This document shows, one piece after another, positions 8,653-15,915 of a DNA stretch of 39,164 nucleotides. Below the pieces are notes generated by a model. That model did no database searches, was not told where the DNA came from, and saw only the letters and a program-made list of their open reading frames with translations. The stretch's first letter is position 1, and every line of letters starts with the position of its first letter. Origin of the DNA: Methylobacterium sp. J-048 (GTDB lineage Bacteria; Pseudomonadota; Alphaproteobacteria; Rhizobiales; Beijerinckiaceae); the NCBI RefSeq assembly GCF_022829515.1, contig NZ_JAKSYL010000251.1, positions 1 through 39,164 of the forward strand, written 5' to 3'. A program made the translations under genes and the position numbers.

Positions 8653-9366
8653 ATGACCCTCATCCTGCTCCCCGGCTTCATGACGGATCCCGACCTCTGG
8701 GCCGACATTCTGCCGCGTCTCGCGCCGCTCGGCCCGATCCGGCACGGGGACCTCAGCCAGGACGCCACCATCGACGCGATGGCAAGCCGGGTCGCCGCCG
8801 AAGCGCCGGAGCGATTTGCCCTGGTCGGGTTTTCGATGGGCGGCTACGTGGCGCGCGCTATGGCCCGTCTGGCACCGGAGCGGGTCCGGGCGCTGGTGCT
8901 GATCGCCACCTCGGCGCGGGCGGACACCCCGGCCCAGGCACGCCGAAAGGCGGCGGCGGTCGAGAATGTCCGCCGCCAGGGATTCTCGGGTCTCAGCCGG
9001 GCCGCGATCCTCGGCTCGGTCCATCCGGACCGGACCGGCGACGAGGCCCTGATCGCCCGCATCCGGCAGATGGGCGACCGCCTCGGCGGCGACGTGTTCC
9101 TGCGTCAGGCGGGGCAGGGGCGCGCGAGCGACCTAGACCGACTCGGCGCCATCGCCTGCCCGACCCTGGTGGTGGCCGCCGCCCAGGACGGCCTGCGCAG
9201 CCTCGACGAAGCCCGCGAGTTGCAGGCCGGCATTCCCGGCGCCGCCCTGACCGTGATCGACGGATCCGGCCACATGCTGCCCATGGAAGCCCCCGACGTC
9301 CTGGCGGGCGCCATCGTGCCGTTTCTGCGGGCTCAGCTCTCCGGCGCCTCGACGATCGGGTCGTAG
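8653..9366 (+). CDS. Alpha/beta hydrolase
   Basis: This 237-residue alpha/beta-hydrolase has the nucleophile elbow GFSMGG (S61), an acid at D179 (AAQDGL) and His at H207 (GSGHMLP), with an oxyanion motif LLPGFM at residues 5-10. There is no signal peptide, so it is a cytoplasmic esterase/lipase-like enzyme of unknown substrate. It resembles MhpC/3-oxoadipate-enol-lactonase-like proteins in size, but no specific reaction can be assigned. Its 3' end overlaps the end of the convergent RluA-family gene by 34 bp, so the last eleven residues share DNA with the other protein's C-terminus. Confidence 0.92.
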   Translation: MTLILLPGFMTDPDLWADILPRLAPLGPIRHGDLSQDATIDAMASRVAAEAPERFALVGFSMGGYVARAMARLAPERVRALVLIATSARADTPAQARRKAAAVENVRRQGFSGLSRAAILGSVHPDRTGDEALIARIRQMGDRLGGDVFLRQAGQGRASDLDRLGAIACPTLVVAAAQDGLRSLDEARELQAGIPGAALTVIDGSGHMLPMEAPDVLAGAIVPFLRAQLSGASTIGS

Positions 9367-10769
9367 CGGGAGGCGTCGAAGCCCAGGAGGTTCCAGCTCT
9401 GGGCCATGTGCGGCGGCAGCGGCGCGCTGACGTCCACGGGCCGGCCGGTGCGCGGGTGCGGGATCACGATCCGGCGGGCGAGCAGGTGCAGCCGGTTCTG
9501 GATGCCGCCGGGCAGCTCCCAGTTCTCCACGGAAAAGTACTTTGGATCGCCGACGATCGGGTGATCGATATGGGCCGCGTGGGCGCGCAGCTGGTGGGTC
9601 CGCCCGGTCACCGGCTTGAACGACAGCCAGGACAGTTTCTGGGCGGCCTGATCGACCATCGCGTAATAGGTCAGCGCGTGGCTCGCGCCCTCGTCGCCGT
9701 GCTTGGCGACGCGCATCCGCGCGTCGGCATCGGTCGGCTCGTCCTTGGCCAGGTAGGTCGAGATCCGGCCTTGCCGCACCCGCGGCACGCCCGCCGTGAG
9801 CGCCCAATAGATTTTTCGCGCCGCCCGCGAGCGGAAGCTTTTCGCCAGCGTCGCGGCCGCCAGCCTCGTCTTGGCGATGATCAGGCAGCCCGCCGTATCC
9901 TTGTCCAGACGGTGGACAAGGCGCGGCTTCTGCCCGTCCGGCCCGGTCAGCGCGGCGAGCAACCCGTCGACGTGGCGGACGGTGCCCGACCCGCCCTGGA
10001 CCGCGAGGCCGAACGGCTTGTTCAGCACCATCATGTCCGCATCCTCGTAGAGGATCAGCGAGCGGATGAACTCGGCATCGTCCTGTTCCCGAGCGGCGCT
10101 GCGCGGACGCTCGGTCGGCTGGTCGAGGCGCAGCGGCGGCACGCGCACGCTCATGCCCGGCTCCAACCGGTCGTTGGGCTTGGCGCGCTTGCCGTCGACC
10201 CGAAGTTCGCCCTTGCGCACGATGCTCTGCACCCGGGTGAAGGGCAGCAGCGGGAAGCGCGCGGTGAGGAACCGGTCGATGCGCATGCCCGCCTCGTCCG
10301 CCTCGACCGTCAGGGTCTGTACCCCGGACGCGAGGGTCGCGGAGGCGGCGGCACGCTGCTCGCGGCGGGTCGGACCGACCGGCGGTGCCGAAGCGTCCGG
10401 ACGCGGCTCGACGGGTCTGGCCTGCGCCTTCGCGGCCGGCCTCGCGCTTGGCCGAGACGGCGCCTTGCGCGGCGGCGCGGCCTCGTCGCGCTCGACCGGG
10501 GCAGGCCGTGGCTTCGGCTTCGCGGCGGCTGCGGCAGCCGCCGCGACGGCGTGGGGCGTGCCCTGCGCGGTCCAGGGATCGCGGGTGCCGGCATCGTCGC
10601 CACGGTTGCGGGCCGCGCGCTCGGCGGCGTCGCGGGCGCTGGTGCGCGGGCCGGTACGGGCGCGCCCATCGGACTGGAACTTGCCCGGCGAGAACTTGCC
10701 GGAAGAGGACTTGCCGGCTCCGGGCCTGCGCCCGTTCGGGCCGCCGCGTGGGGGTGGTCGTGTCGTCAT
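9333..10769 (-). CDS. RluA-family 23S rRNA pseudouridine synthase with S4 domain and long basic N-terminus
   Basis: The protein isomerises uridine to pseudouridine in rRNA. After an unusual 155-residue N-terminal extension rich in Arg, Pro, Ala and Gly comes an S4 RNA-binding domain (about 160-212; GMRIDRFLTARFP, VRKGELRVDGKRA). The RluA catalytic domain (about 235-478) has the signature HRLDKDTAG with the catalytic Asp D289, and TGRTHQLRAHAAHIDHPIVG near 410. RluC/RluD are the closest well-known types. I chose the ATG at 10767-10769 (MTTRPPPRGG); frames open further upstream, but the extra residues look like non-coding composition. The extension is common in methylobacteria and probably disordered. 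Confidence 0.92.
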   Translation of the reverse strand: MTTRPPPRGGPNGRRPGAGKSSSGKFSPGKFQSDGRARTGPRTSARDAAERAARNRGDDAGTRDPWTAQGTPHAVAAAAAAAAKPKPRPAPVERDEAAPPRKAPSRPSARPAAKAQARPVEPRPDASAPPVGPTRREQRAAASATLASGVQTLTVEADEAGMRIDRFLTARFPLLPFTRVQSIVRKGELRVDGKRAKPNDRLEPGMSVRVPPLRLDQPTERPRSAAREQDDAEFIRSLILYEDADMMVLNKPFGLAVQGGSGTVRHVDGLLAALTGPDGQKPRLVHRLDKDTAGCLIIAKTRLAAATLAKSFRSRAARKIYWALTAGVPRVRQGRISTYLAKDEPTDADARMRVAKHGDEGASHALTYYAMVDQAAQKLSWLSFKPVTGRTHQLRAHAAHIDHPIVGDPKYFSVENWELPGGIQNRLHLLARRIVIPHPRTGRPVDVSAPLPPHMAQSWNLLGFDASRYDPIVEAPES

Positions 10770-10915
10770 GATTCCGCCAGCACCCGTCACCGCTTCGGAC
10801 GGAACGTCCGGGCGCATCGGCCGCGGCGTCGCAGAGGACCCGGACCGATGGGGTCGCCCGGCTCTAGCATCGCGGGGGCGCAGCGGCAAAGGCGGAGCGC
10901 CCGAGCCCACAACCC

Positions 10916-11797
10916 TCAGTACTTGAGACCGGTGTCGCACAGCACCGTGACGGCCACCGCGTCGGCCGGCAGGCGGCCGGAGGCGAGCAGCGCGGCGGCG
11001 GCGCAGACATTGGCGGCGGCCGAGTAGCCGACATGCAGGCCCTCCCGCGTCGCCAGCAGCCGGCGCCAGCGCGTCGCCTCGTCATCGGTCACCGAGACGG
11101 CGAGATCCATGAGCCCGGGATCCCAATGCGGCGGCACGGTGCCGTAGCCCGTCCCCTGCAGGACGTGGCGCGGCTTGGTGACCGGCTCGCCGGCCAGCGG
11201 GCGGCAGCCTTCGGGCTCCACCGCCGCGCAGACGACACGCGGGTTGCGCCCCCGCAGCGCGGCGGCGACGCCCAGGAAGGTCGCCCCCGTCCCCACGGAC
11301 GCGATCCAGGCATCGACCCGGCCGCCGGATTGCGCCCAGATCTCCGGGCCGGTCGTATCCCGGTGGCTCCGGACGCCCTCCGGGGCGTGGAACTGATCGA
11401 CGTAGTAGCCGCCGCGTTGCCTAGCGAGACGGTGCGCCGCCTCGGCCGCAGCCGCGACATCGGCCCCGAGGGCCTCCAGCATCCGCGCCCGCTGCGGGCT
11501 GTTCCCGGCCGACAGGGTGACGACCAGCGGGTGCCCGAGCGCCGCGCAGGCCACGGCGAGGCCGGCCCCCATATTGCCGCTGGTCATCTCGACCACCGGA
11601 GCCTGCGGGGCGAGGCGGCCATCCGCCCGCGCAGAGAGCAGGATGGCGCGGGCCGCCCGGTCCTTAACGCTCCCGCCCGGCTGCATGAACTCGGCTTTCG
11701 CCAGGATGCGGCCCGGCCCGGGATGGACGCAGTCGAGGGCGATCAGAGGCGTGCCGCCGATCAGATCGAGGGCGGATGCGGTGAGGGTCGATGACAC
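10916..11797 (-). CDS. PLP-dependent cysteine synthase family protein (fold type II)
   Basis: The 293-residue protein has the cysteine synthase/cystathionine beta-synthase fold: substrate loop GGTPL (14-18), PLP Lys K45 in GGSVKDRAA, the phosphate/substrate loop MTSGNMG (71-77), and a glycine loop VGTGATFLG near 185. It differs from CysK in having SGNMG instead of SGNTG, and is closer to the 'cysteine synthase family protein' group used for cystathionine or diaminopropionate chemistry. Substrate is therefore open. The start is a GTG at 11795-11797. It lies 146 bp upstream of the RluA gene on the same strand, so they may or may not be cotranscribed. Confidence 0.9.
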   Translation of the reverse strand: MSSTLTASALDLIGGTPLIALDCVHPGPGRILAKAEFMQPGGSVKDRAARAILLSARADGRLAPQAPVVEMTSGNMGAGLAVACAALGHPLVVTLSAGNSPQRARMLEALGADVAAAAEAAHRLARQRGGYYVDQFHAPEGVRSHRDTTGPEIWAQSGGRVDAWIASVGTGATFLGVAAALRGRNPRVVCAAVEPEGCRPLAGEPVTKPRHVLQGTGYGTVPPHWDPGLMDLAVSVTDDEATRWRRLLATREGLHVGYSAAANVCAAAALLASGRLPADAVAVTVLCDTGLKY

Positions 11798-11908
11798 GGA
11801 CGCGGGCTCGGCGCGGATGATTCCACGGGGCGAGTTTAGAACCCGCGTCCTGTGCGCGACAGGAACGGGACGCCGCCGCGCCTCACCTCGTCTCCCACAC
11901 GTTCGAGG

Positions 11909-12370
11909 TTACGGCCGATTCTTGGCCAGAAGCCTCGCCTTGAGCCCGCTCGGAAAGAGTTCAGGGCCGCCGTCGCGATCGAGGTCCGCCAGATCGTACC
12001 AGCGCGCGACGCAGGGCGTGCCGCAATCCTCGTGGAAGACGATGTGCTCCTGCGTATCGAGCGGACCGGGCGGCAGGGCGACCGCGAACAGGAACAGCAC
12101 CTCATGCCCCGGGCTGCCCTCGTGCACGTACAGATTCTCCATCACGAACGGCGCACCGAGCACGCGCACGGTGAGACCGAGTTCCTCCTGGAATTCCCGT
12201 ACGAGCGCCGCGTCCGCCCGTTCGCCGAATGCGACGCTGCCCCCGAGCGGCCGAACGCCTGTGAGGCGCCCGTCATCGGTATGGACCTCGGCGACCAGCA
12301 GCCTGTGCCCACGCCAGGGCAGGCCCAAAGCCTTCACACGGATCTCAGAAGGGGGGCGCCAGACCGTCAT
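11909..12370 (-). CDS. NUDIX hydrolase
   Basis: A perfect Nudix box G-x5-E-x7-REFQEELGL spans residues 44-66 of the 153-residue protein (GGSVAFGE at its start), with the catalytic REFQEE Glu residues intact. Enzymes of this family hydrolyse nucleoside diphosphates linked to another group; the substrate here is unknown. The ATG at 12368-12370 (MTVWRPPSEIRV) is used. A GTG at 12437-12439 would add 23 residues and place the start 14 bp after the HigA-like gene, making a tight operon. Which start is used cannot be settled from sequence. Confidence 0.9.
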   Translation of the reverse strand: MTVWRPPSEIRVKALGLPWRGHRLLVAEVHTDDGRLTGVRPLGGSVAFGERADAALVREFQEELGLTVRVLGAPFVMENLYVHEGSPGHEVLFLFAVALPPGPLDTQEHIVFHEDCGTPCVARWYDLADLDRDGGPELFPSGLKARLLAKNRP

Positions 12371-12452
12371 TCGGGCGTCGTATCCCGCCTCCCGGGGAGC
12401 GACAATAACTCGAAACGCCCGGCTCCGCAGAACCGGCACGTCGGAGGCGGCC

Positions 12453-12812
12453 TCAGCCGAACGCGTAGACCCGCTTGACGATCGGCTGGGGCTTTCCGTT
12501 TGGTGCCTGGAACCTCGACCCGGCTGCGAGTTCGCTCTCGATCTTCCGCTCGTGCTTACGGGCTTTGGCGATGTCGAAGCGGGTCTGCATGTCCATCAGC
12601 GTTTCCATCCGGCAGCCGAACACCTTCTCGATGCGCAGGGCCAGTTCGGCCGTGACGGCGGTCTTCTCGTTGAGGAAGTCGGACAGCGTTTGACGTGTCA
12701 CGCCGAGCAGGCTGGCTGCACTCATGACGGTCAGGTTACGCGGCTCCAAAATATTGCGGCGCACGAATCCGCCCGGATGGCCTGGATTGTCCAGTCGATA
12801 GGTGATGCTCAT
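12453..12812 (-). CDS. higA: HigA-family antitoxin/HTH regulator, no toxin visible
   Basis: This 119-residue protein has the HigA/VapI addiction-module antitoxin layout: an N-terminal HPGGFVRRNILEP motif, then an XRE-type helix-turn-helix (about 27-72; MSAASLLGVTRQTLSDFLNE, with TAELALRIEKVFG), and a basic helical C-terminus (about 75-119). The start ATG at 12810-12812 has a strong ribosome binding site AAGGAGG five bases upstream. HigB toxin genes normally lie directly upstream; here the upstream 435 bp holds no HigB-like frame. It is either an orphan antitoxin or a stand-alone repressor. The next gene downstream is the NUDIX hydrolase. The AT-rich upstream DNA suggests acquisition or decay. 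Confidence 0.88.
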   Translation of the reverse strand: MSITYRLDNPGHPGGFVRRNILEPRNLTVMSAASLLGVTRQTLSDFLNEKTAVTAELALRIEKVFGCRMETLMDMQTRFDIAKARKHERKIESELAAGSRFQAPNGKPQPIVKRVYAFG

Positions 12813-13249
12813 CACGTCCTCCTTGTCGTTGACGGCCTGCGTTACATCCCTCGAAAGAGAAATATCCTGCGCCCCTGAGGAACGATGTGTTGCATGACAC
12901 CTCAATCGGCCGCAGCGACTCTTTTACGCGACAGATCATCGGTGGTTCCACGGCACGATAGCGATTCTATTTGTATGCTATAATGTAGATGGAATATATA
13001 TCTGAATCATTTAGACGAAATATGGCTCTCATAGGCGGTAATCGCAGATCAAAAGCCAAAAAATAAGCATGAATTTTGCAGATAAGATGCCAAATACTAG
13101 CTATTCTGTTGCATCAAAACCGGTCGAGCGGCGCGCATAGGTTCGTTCGTCCAGCCCACCCGCCATCCGGCCTCAGGCGCCAGCGGCCCGCCGCCGACCG
13201 CAGATATCCACATGCTTGACGCCCCGGCCTCATACAGCCAAGCTATGAC
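12813..13249. other. AT-rich intergenic region without a supported gene
   Basis: This 437-bp stretch separates the divergent HigA-like gene and the riboswitch. Its middle (about 12950-13120) is strikingly AT-rich for this genome. Both strands have many stops, and no toxin, tRNA or transposase remnant was found. It probably holds the HigA promoter on the minus strand and, at its right end, a candidate promoter for the riboswitch transcript (TTGACG at 13216-13221, with AGCTAT 19 bp downstream). The latter is a weak match. Confidence 0.6.
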
Positions 13250-13419
13250 CTGACGGTTCCCCTCGGGGATCAAAAGGGAACGCGGTGAGGGGTCTGCCCC
13301 GAGGCCGCGGCTGTCCCCGCAACTGTAAGCGGCGAGCCCTTCACCACCACGTCACTGGGTCTTGGCCCGGGAAGACGGTGCGAGGGCGGCGACCCGTGAG
13401 CCAGGAGACCTGCCGTCAG
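13250..13419 (+). ncRNA. Cobalamin (AdoCbl) riboswitch
   Basis: The sequence carries the class-defining parts of the cobalamin riboswitch in order. These are AAGGGAACGCGGTGAGG near 13273, the B12-box-like core GCTGTCCCCGCAACTGTAAG at 13310-13329, GTCACTGG at 13351, the CCCGGGAAGACGG motif at 13366, and GACCCGTGAGCCAGGAGACC near 13391-13410. A closing P1 helix pairs CTGACGG (13250-13256) with CCGTCAG (13413-13419). It is on the plus strand and the first gene downstream is the TonB-dependent receptor at 13724, about 300 bp away. Riboswitches of this class usually turn genes for B12 or cobalt uptake off when adenosylcobalamin is abundant. Confidence 0.96.
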
Positions 13420-13723
13420 CCGTGGTCACACGCGAAACACGCTGGGCGGGGTGTCCTGGCGGGTGTCGAGACGGCCGTGCGCGAGCGCGGTCGGCGAGGC
13501 CTCGTTCGCGGTGACGTGCCACAGCAAGCGCGCCCGCGTTCCGGTTCCCGATGCCCTTCCTTGTCATGCCGATCCCGGCCGTGCCCTTGCGCGGCCCGAT
13601 CCTCCGCCCGGGCCGCTGCGCCCCGACGGAACCGGTTTCGGCCCGCGGCAGCGATAGTAATGTTATTACATTGCTTGTAGGACATCCGGGCCGGCGGCCG
13701 CCGCGCACGGACCCCCTCGCGCC
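13420..13723 (+). other. Long leader between riboswitch and receptor gene
   Basis: This 304-bp stretch is longer than a typical riboswitch expression platform. Short open frames exist (for example from 13451), but none has a recognisable product, membrane helix or ribosome binding site. I found no convincing hairpin with a T-tract. A Zur-like palindrome sits near the end (13659-13672) in a short AT-rich patch that may also contain a second promoter for the receptor gene. Confidence 0.6.
13659..13672. promoter_or_regulatory. Zur-like palindrome upstream of the TonB receptor
   Basis: AATGTTATTACATT has arms AATGT/ACATT around four bases, in AT-rich surroundings that stand out from the GC-rich leader. 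It resembles the AATGTTATA half of Zur operators. It ends 51 bp before the receptor ATG, a suitable place for repression of a local promoter. The second half-site is imperfect, and a Fur-family or unrelated regulator remains possible. Confidence 0.4.
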
Positions 13724-15907
13724 ATGTCCCAACCCAAAAATCCGCCCGGCGGCCGGAGCGCACCGCTCTACGGCCTCCTGCTCACCCTCGCGGCGAGCCC
13801 GGCCGCATCCCAGGAGACGGTCGCCCTCGATCAGCTCTCCGTCGAGGGCGAGGGCGGCGTCAGCCTGACCCGCGCCGCCCCGATCGGGCTGAACCTGCGC
13901 ACCCCCGACCGAACCGCGAGCCGGCTCGGTCTCACGCCGCTGGAGACGCCCGCGAGCGTCGACATCGTGTCCGGCGAGACCGCGCGGCTGCGCGGCCAGG
14001 ACACGATCGCCGAGGCCGTGACCCAGGACGCCACCGGCATCACCACGATCGCCGCCCCGGGCAACGGCAACGGCGCGTTCACGTCGCGCGGCTTCGCGGG
14101 GCCGAACTCGATCCAGCAGCTCTACGACGGAACCCGCTTCTATGTCGGCGCCAACACCGTCACGTTCCCGTTCGACACCTGGAACGTCGAGCGCATCGAG
14201 GTGCTGCGCGGGCCGTCCTCGGTCCTGTACGGCGACGGCGCCATCGGCGGCGTGATCAACGTCGTGCCGAAGAAGCCGGTCTTCGTGCCGATCAACACCG
14301 CCCGCGCGGTGATCGGCACCGACGGGGTCGCGCGTCTCGCGCTGGATTCCGGCGGGGCGCTCGGCCGCGAGGAGTTCGGCGAGACCTTCGCGTATCGCCT
14401 CAACGTCAGCGGCAACCGCGCCGACGGCTGGATCCGGCCGGAGGGGGATTTCCGCAATCTCGCGGTCTCGGCCGCCCTGCTGTTCCAGCCGAGCCCGGAT
14501 CTCGCCTTCACGGTCAGCCACGACCTCGGCTACCAGGAGCCGGCGCGGTACTGGGGCACGCCCCTGGTCGACGGAAAAATCCCGGATCTGATCCGGTTCA
14601 ACAACTACAACGTCCGGGATGCAAAGATCACCTGGGCGGACAATTGGACCCAGTTCAAGACCGAGTGGACGCCCTCGGCCGACATCACGGTCCGCAACAC
14701 CGCCTACCGGCTCACCAGCCGGCGCCACTGGCTCGATGTCGAGCAATATAGCTACAACCGCGGCACCGGACTGGTCGACCGGGGCGATTATCTCGAGATC
14801 TACCACAGCCAGGAACAGGTCGGGAATCGGCTGGACGCGAGCGTCAAGGGCAGCCTGTTCGGCCTGCCGAACGCCTTCGCGGTCGGGTTCGACGTGAACC
14901 ACATCGACTTCCGCCACACGAACAACTTTTACTTCGGCCAGACCACCAGCGTGCCGCTGACCGGCTATGATCCGGGCTACTTCCCACAGGACGGGCGGGC
15001 GCGGCCGGCCTACGCCACGCAGACCAGCCAGGCCTCGGTCTTCGCCGAGGACCGGGTGATCCTGTCGGAAAAACTCTCGTTCCTCACGGGCGTGCGGCTC
15101 GACGTGCCGACGCTCCATCGCGAGGATTTGCAGAGCGGTTCGCAGTTCGAGAAGACCTATCAGGCGCTCGGCTACCGGTTCGGCCTGGTCTACAACCCCA
15201 CGCCGGACAGCGCGCTCTACGCGCAATACAGCTTCGCCACCGACCCGGTGAACAGCCTCATCACTCTGTCGCAGTCGCTCTCCGGCTTCCAGCTCGCCAC
15301 CGGCACGCAGGTTGAGATCGGCGCCAAGGGGCTGGCCTTCGACGGTGCCTTGGAATGGACCATTGCCGGCTACCGCATCGTCAAGGACAACCTGATCTCG
15401 GCGGTGCCGGGCCAGCCGACCCTGTCGACCCAGGTGGGGAGCCAATCCTCGCAGGGCTTCGAGCTGGCGCTCGGCTGGCAGTTCAGCCCGGGCTGGCGGC
15501 TCGACGGCAATCTCGCGCTGCTGCACGCGCAATACGATGCCTTCGACCAGAACGTGGGAGGCACCACAATCTCGTATGCCGGCAACCAGCCGATCGACGT
15601 GCCCGAGCGGGTCGCCAACCTCTGGCTGACCTGGGATTTGTCCCGCGCCTGGACGGCGCGCGTGGGGCTCCAGAACGTCGGCCAGGTCTACAGCGACTTC
15701 TCCAACACGGCCCGGCGTCCGGCCTACAACCTCGTCAACCTCGTGCTCGACCATCAGGTGACCGTGGATTCGCGCCTGAGCCTGCGGGTCTACAACCTGT
15801 TCGACAAGGTCTACGCGATCAGCGGCAACGCCGTGAACGGGGTCGGCACCAACTGGCTGCTCGGCCGGCCGCGCTCGGTGGAGCTCGCCTACACGGTGAC
15901 TTGGTGA
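13724..15907 (+). CDS. TonB-dependent outer-membrane receptor, siderophore type, riboswitch-linked
   Basis: The protein has 727 residues. A signal peptide (about 1-29, ending SPAASQE) is followed by a TonB-box-like stretch (ETVALDQLSVEG), a plug domain (about 50-165; SVDIVSGE, RGFAGPNSIQQLYDGTRFY, IEVLRGPSSVLYGDGAIGGV) and a 22-strand-type barrel to the C-terminus, with the terminal aromatic in AYTVTW. The plug and the NLFDKVYA segment are typical of ferric-siderophore receptors (FhuA/FoxA/FecA-like) more than of BtuB. The upstream cobalamin riboswitch suggests B12, a corrinoid or cobalt-containing ligand; the Zur-like palindrome suggests a zinc link. The downstream PepSY gene starts 8 bp after the stop, so they form an operon. 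The ligand is not determined by sequence. Confidence 0.95.
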   Translation: MSQPKNPPGGRSAPLYGLLLTLAASPAASQETVALDQLSVEGEGGVSLTRAAPIGLNLRTPDRTASRLGLTPLETPASVDIVSGETARLRGQDTIAEAVTQDATGITTIAAPGNGNGAFTSRGFAGPNSIQQLYDGTRFYVGANTVTFPFDTWNVERIEVLRGPSSVLYGDGAIGGVINVVPKKPVFVPINTARAVIGTDGVARLALDSGGALGREEFGETFAYRLNVSGNRADGWIRPEGDFRNLAVSAALLFQPSPDLAFTVSHDLGYQEPARYWGTPLVDGKIPDLIRFNNYNVRDAKITWADNWTQFKTEWTPSADITVRNTAYRLTSRRHWLDVEQYSYNRGTGLVDRGDYLEIYHSQEQVGNRLDASVKGSLFGLPNAFAVGFDVNHIDFRHTNNFYFGQTTSVPLTGYDPGYFPQDGRARPAYATQTSQASVFAEDRVILSEKLSFLTGVRLDVPTLHREDLQSGSQFEKTYQALGYRFGLVYNPTPDSALYAQYSFATDPVNSLITLSQSLSGFQLATGTQVEIGAKGLAFDGALEWTIAGYRIVKDNLISAVPGQPTLSTQVGSQSSQGFELALGWQFSPGWRLDGNLALLHAQYDAFDQNVGGTTISYAGNQPIDVPERVANLWLTWDLSRAWTARVGLQNVGQVYSDFSNTARRPAYNLVNLVLDHQVTVDSRLSLRVYNLFDKVYAISGNAVNGVGTNWLLGRPRSVELAYTVTW

Positions 15908-15915
15908 GGCACCGG

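Noticed and set aside
9408..11027. Long plus-strand open frame across the RluA gene
   Set aside because: It is the antisense shadow of the RluA-family gene and its basic extension; no domain or start signal was seen.
12736..12951. Possible HigB toxin remnant upstream of HigA
   Set aside because: The frame reads MICRVKESLRPIEV without the HigB core motifs and overlaps the HigA coding region in another frame.
13451..13657. Small ORF in the riboswitch leader, considered as a CbtB-like cobalt transport gene
   Set aside because: No membrane helix or His motif is present, and composition looks non-coding.
15355..15915. N-terminal extension of the PepSY frame into the receptor gene
   Set aside because: The receptor's own frame is continuous to its stop at 15907, and the PepSY protein starts with its first membrane helix just after the ATG at 15916.
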